A DNA stretch of 64,000 nt, from contig CAVCWT010000006.1 of the NCBI GenBank assembly GCA_963605745.1, positions 20,357 to 84,356 on the forward strand, in the 5' to 3' direction. Position numbers and translations under genes: made by a program. How positions within the stretch are numbered: the first letter of the stretch is position 1; each line of letters begins with the position of its first letter. This stretch comes from CAG-791 sp963605745 (GTDB lineage Bacteria > Bacillota > Clostridia > Lachnospirales > Lachnospiraceae). Of the stretch, positions 61,585 through 64,000 are shown piece after piece. Below the pieces are notes generated by a model. It did not search any database. It was not told where the DNA came from and saw nothing but the letters and a program-made list of their open reading frames with translations.

Positions 61585-62888
61585 TGGGCAATCTGATGCC
61601 GGATATTCCCCGGTTTTATACGGCGCTTGCTGAATGGCTCTCCTGTATTATATTTATCATCCCGCTCAAAAAACGATTTCAGCCCCGAATGACCATCCTG
61701 ATTGCAGCGGCTGCGCTGACCGTGCAGTCTGTTTTTATGGTTCTCACCGGCGAAGTCGAGATTTATTTCTGGATTCCATGTATGATGGCGGCATTTCTCA
61801 TGATGCTGGAGCTGATTGCAGTCTGCTGTGAGATCAGCCTGGCAGATGCGTCGTATTTTGCCATCATTGCCTTTGTTCTGGCGGAATTCATGGCATCCGT
61901 GGAGTGGCAGCTCGTATGCTTCATCTGGGACGGCGAGGTTCCTTCCATATGGCAACAGGCCGTTCTGCTCATCCTCGTTTACGGCGGAATCATCCTCGGA
62001 TTTTATCAGCTGGTTCATGTCCATTTGCCGCAGGATGCCAAGCTGGCCGTGACGGCCAAGGAATATGGCTCCGGAGCGGTAATTGCGCTCGCTGTCTTTG
62101 CTGTCAGCAACGTCAGCTTTCTGGCCACCGATGCCCCGGGGCTGGGACATTTTTATTTTCAGATCGGCAATATCCGAACCCTTGTGGACCTTGGAGGCGT
62201 TGCCATTCTGTACGCGCATCTGATTCTTTGCTGCGAAATGCGCGTGCGTCGAGAACTCGAAGCGGTGCAGGGCGTTTTACAGAATCAATATGTTCAATAC
62301 AAACAATCCCGCGAGAGCATTGAACTCATCAATTACAAATATCACGACCTAAAACACCAGATTGCCTTTCTGCGCAGCGAGAGCGACCCTCAAAAACGTG
62401 CAGCGTTTCTGGACCGGATGGAAGAGGAAATCCGTCAGTATGAGGCGCAGAACAAAACCGGCAACAGCGTCCTGGACACGGTTCTGACAACCAAGAGCCT
62501 GTACTGCTCCAAACACGGCATCACCTTCACCTGTGTTGCCGATGGAACCTTGCTGGATTTTATGGATGTCATGGACATCTGCAGCATCTTTGGAAATGCC
62601 CTGGATAATGCCATTGAATGCGAGCTCAAAATCCCGGACAAAGAAAAACGTCTGATCCATGTCACGGTATCCCAGCAGAAAAATTTCCTGATCCTGCGGT
62701 TTGAAAACTATTGTCAGGAGGCCCTGCAATATGAAGAAGGCGCACTGGTCACAACCAAGAAGGAAAAACAATTCCATGGCTACGGCTTAAAGAGTATCCG
62801 GTACACCGTCAACAAATACGGCGGTGCTGTCAGCATTGATACGAAAGAGAATTGGTTCGAACTGAAAATTCTGATTCCGATCACGTGA
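61584..62888 (+). CDS. GHKL-domain sensor histidine kinase
   Basis: The kinase has six or seven hydrophobic helices in its first about 215 residues, a coiled-coil/DHp region with YKYHDLKHQIAFL (candidate phospho-accepting His), and a GHKL ATPase with SIFGNALDNAIE, GYGLKSIRYTV. It resembles AgrC-type quorum or peptide sensors. No agrB/agrD, bacteriocin or peptide-processing gene is seen adjacent, so the ligand is unknown. The start is taken as ATG 61584 in a TGATG overlap; an in-frame GTG at 61581 is an alternative. Confidence 0.9.
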   Translation: MGNLMPDIPRFYTALAEWLSCIIFIIPLKKRFQPRMTILIAAAALTVQSVFMVLTGEVEIYFWIPCMMAAFLMMLELIAVCCEISLADASYFAIIAFVLAEFMASVEWQLVCFIWDGEVPSIWQQAVLLILVYGGIILGFYQLVHVHLPQDAKLAVTAKEYGSGAVIALAVFAVSNVSFLATDAPGLGHFYFQIGNIRTLVDLGGVAILYAHLILCCEMRVRRELEAVQGVLQNQYVQYKQSRESIELINYKYHDLKHQIAFLRSESDPQKRAAFLDRMEEEIRQYEAQNKTGNSVLDTVLTTKSLYCSKHGITFTCVADGTLLDFMDVMDICSIFGNALDNAIECELKIPDKEKRLIHVTVSQQKNFLILRFENYCQEALQYEEGALVTTKKEKQFHGYGLKSIRYTVNKYGGAVSIDTKENWFELKILIPIT

Positions 62889-63050
62889 TAAGCGCCGTGA
62901 CAATGATCAATCGCCTTTTGCTGTGCATGAACAATAACCAAAACATGTAACTGCCCCCCGCCAGGTCTCACTGATGGCTGATAAATCATAACGGAAGAAT
63001 GTATTCATGTCGAAAAGTGCCAAAAAAGAGCTGAGTAAAACCCTTTATTT

Positions 63051-63061
63051 TGTGCTATAAT
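63051..63061 (+). promoter_or_regulatory. Extended -10 promoter of cytidylate-kinase-like gene
   Basis: TGTGCTATAAT contains TGn before TATAAT (63056-63061), an extended -10 element. A good -35 is not visible. It lies about 40 nt before the gene, in a 212 bp gap where nothing else is evident. Confidence 0.6.
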
Positions 63062-63100
63062 ATTCAAATAAAAAACGATTTTTGGTTATAAGGAGGCAGT

Positions 63101-63739
63101 ATGAATACCATTATTACCATTGGAAGACAATTCGGATCCGGCGGACGTGAAATTGGTGAAAAAGTTGCAGAGCACTATGGAATTAAATATTATGACAAAG
63201 AGCTCATTGCACATGTTGCCAGCAACAGTGGCTTCTGTAAGGAAATGATTGAACAACAGGATGAACGGGCTACCAATTCCTTCCTGTACAATCTGGTGAT
63301 GGATACTTACTCCTTTGGCTACAACGCATCCAGCTTTGTGGATATGCCGATCAGCCAGAAAGTCTTCCTGGCACAGTTTGATACCATTAAAAAGCTCGCA
63401 GACGAGGGGCCAGCCGTATTCATTGGACGCTGCGCTGACAATGCGCTGGCAGAGCGTGATAATGTCATCAATATCTTCATTCATGCGGATGAAGATTTTC
63501 GCGTAAAAGAAATCATGAAGCGCTATCCGGATATCAATACCCGTCAGAAGGCCATTGACTTCATGAACAAGAAGGACAAACAACGTCAGAGCTATTACAA
63601 CTATTATTCCAGCCACAAATGGGGCCGCGCAGATTCTTACGATTTCTCCATCAATTCCGCACTTCTTGGAACCGACGGTGCTGTGAATCTGATCTGTCAG
63701 ATGGTTGATGATTTTGAGGCAGTCAGCACGAAAAAATAA
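63101..63739 (+). CDS. Cytidylate-kinase-like family protein
   Basis: The 212-residue protein starts ITIGRQFGSGGREIGEKVAEH, a P-loop-like start characteristic of the cytidylate kinase-like (Cytidylate_kin2) group. FIGRCADNALAERDNV is a second conserved segment. Cellular substrate is not established; the group differs from canonical Cmk. TAAGGAGGCAGT precedes ATG 63101, with an extended -10 promoter upstream. It ends just before a decayed family 1 element. Confidence 0.88.
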   Translation: MNTIITIGRQFGSGGREIGEKVAEHYGIKYYDKELIAHVASNSGFCKEMIEQQDERATNSFLYNLVMDTYSFGYNASSFVDMPISQKVFLAQFDTIKKLADEGPAVFIGRCADNALAERDNVINIFIHADEDFRVKEIMKRYPDINTRQKAIDFMNKKDKQRQSYYNYYSSHKWGRADSYDFSINSALLGTDGAVNLICQMVDDFEAVSTKK

Positions 63740-63745
63740 AATCGT

Positions 63746-63820
63746 ATCTGTTTAGCACCTGACGATTTCCATCATGAATTGGGCGCCTCGCGCACAAATT
63801 CGAGACGGATGCCAAACAGT
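63746..63820. repeat. Family 1 element, decayed copy H
   Basis: The left end ATCTGTTTAGCACCTG (63746-63761) is intact and the right end reads GGATGCCAAACAG, so terminal pairing is reduced to TGTTT/AAACA. The inner arm contains CATGAATT...AAATTCG. The kinase gene ends just upstream. Confidence 0.6.
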
Positions 63821-63885
63821 TACATAAAATCTTACTGGAAATCCCATAGGAATTCTCATGAGGAGGGCAATGGGGATCCAGATCT

Positions 63886-63919
63886 AATTATTCGCAAAAT
63901 GCAGCTTTTACGAATAATT
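63886..63919. repeat. AT-rich hairpin near window end
   Basis: AATTATTCG (63886-63894) and CGAATAATT (63911-63919) pair perfectly, and inner AAAA/TTTT extends the stem across one mismatch around TGCAGC. The 175 bp after copy H contains no gene I can support; this hairpin is its only clear structure. Confidence 0.55.
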
Positions 63920-64000
63920 GGTATGAATTCCGTCTTTGCCCACGTTGTAAACTGACATTTTGATTGTTTGATCACCTCGTTCTAAAGCCTCTTTTCACTA

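Noticed and set aside
1..64000. CRISPR arrays, prophage modules, restriction-modification or toxin-antitoxin operons.
   Set aside because: No regularly spaced repeats, integrase, capsid, methyltransferase or paired toxin genes were found. The dispersed repeats are irregularly spaced singles between genes.

Overview
The window looks like a chromosomal segment of a Gram-positive anaerobe of the class Clostridia, most likely family Lachnospiraceae. This rests on the AGGAGG-type ribosome binding sites, the moderate GC content, the serC-serA-DUF1015 trio, the order mutS-mutL-miaA-ynbB-radC-mreBCD-pbp2-rodA, and a sepF gene next to an HlyD-like membrane protein. I cannot name the genus from sequence alone. 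I see no prophage, transposase, CRISPR array, rRNA or replication origin. Almost all genes lie on the + strand; only a MATE/NUDIX pair and a D-lactate-type dehydrogenase (24.5-27.8 kb) are on the - strand.

Layout. 0-12 kb is amino-acid biosynthesis: the end of leuB, ilvD, ilvB, an L,D-transpeptidase, serC, serA, a DUF1015 gene, tRNA-Thr(CGT), argH and asd. 12-21 kb is a mixed nucleic-acid and sugar block: topB, a left-handed beta-helix protein, a membrane-anchored MutS-like ATPase, rnhA, dut, a glycosyltransferase with a C-terminal winged-helix-like extension, and a GH31 glucosidase closed by two hairpin terminators. 21.5-28 kb holds a hybrid sensor kinase with two solute-binding sensor domains, the MATE/NUDIX pair, a candidate 28-residue hydrophobic peptide and a D-lactate dehydrogenase homologue. 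28-46.5 kb carries gltX, a UvrD-family helicase, a GH13 homologue whose catalytic residues appear to be lost, DUF5662, an unrecognised nuclease-like protein, pepT, miaB, mutS, mutL, miaA, an aluminium-resistance/methionine-gamma-lyase-like gene and radC. 46.6-53.6 kb is the cell-elongation operon mreB-mreC-mreD-pbp2-rodA with mgsA translationally coupled at its end. 53.7-64 kb has a D,D-carboxypeptidase, a small P-loop protein, an HlyD-like protein, sepF, aroB-lspA, an RluD-type pseudouridine synthase, a LytTR/GHKL two-component pair and a cytidylate-kinase-like protein.

The most interesting signal is not a protein. Two unrelated families of dispersed, highly structured intergenic elements run through the window. 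Family 1 (full copies at about 453-604, 9159-9305 and 57878-58075, with shorter or decayed copies near 6.25, 26.49, 53.64, 60.83 and 63.75 kb) has 9-15 bp terminal inverted repeats enclosing three hairpin arms. One arm reads GGGGC-GAA-GCCCC in one copy and GCCCC-GAA-GGGGC in another, a compensatory swap. Two full copies each end exactly 27 nt before the start codon of a biosynthetic gene (ilvD, argH). Family 2 (about 29534-29621, 38121-38272, 41017-41160, 44221-44300) occupies only 29.5-44.3 kb, beside gltX/helicase, mutS, mutL and miaA. It is a long hairpin whose outer and inner helices also change in a compensatory way between copies. These elements deserve the first follow-up, then the inactive-looking GH13 protein and the glycosyltransferase/winged-helix fusion.
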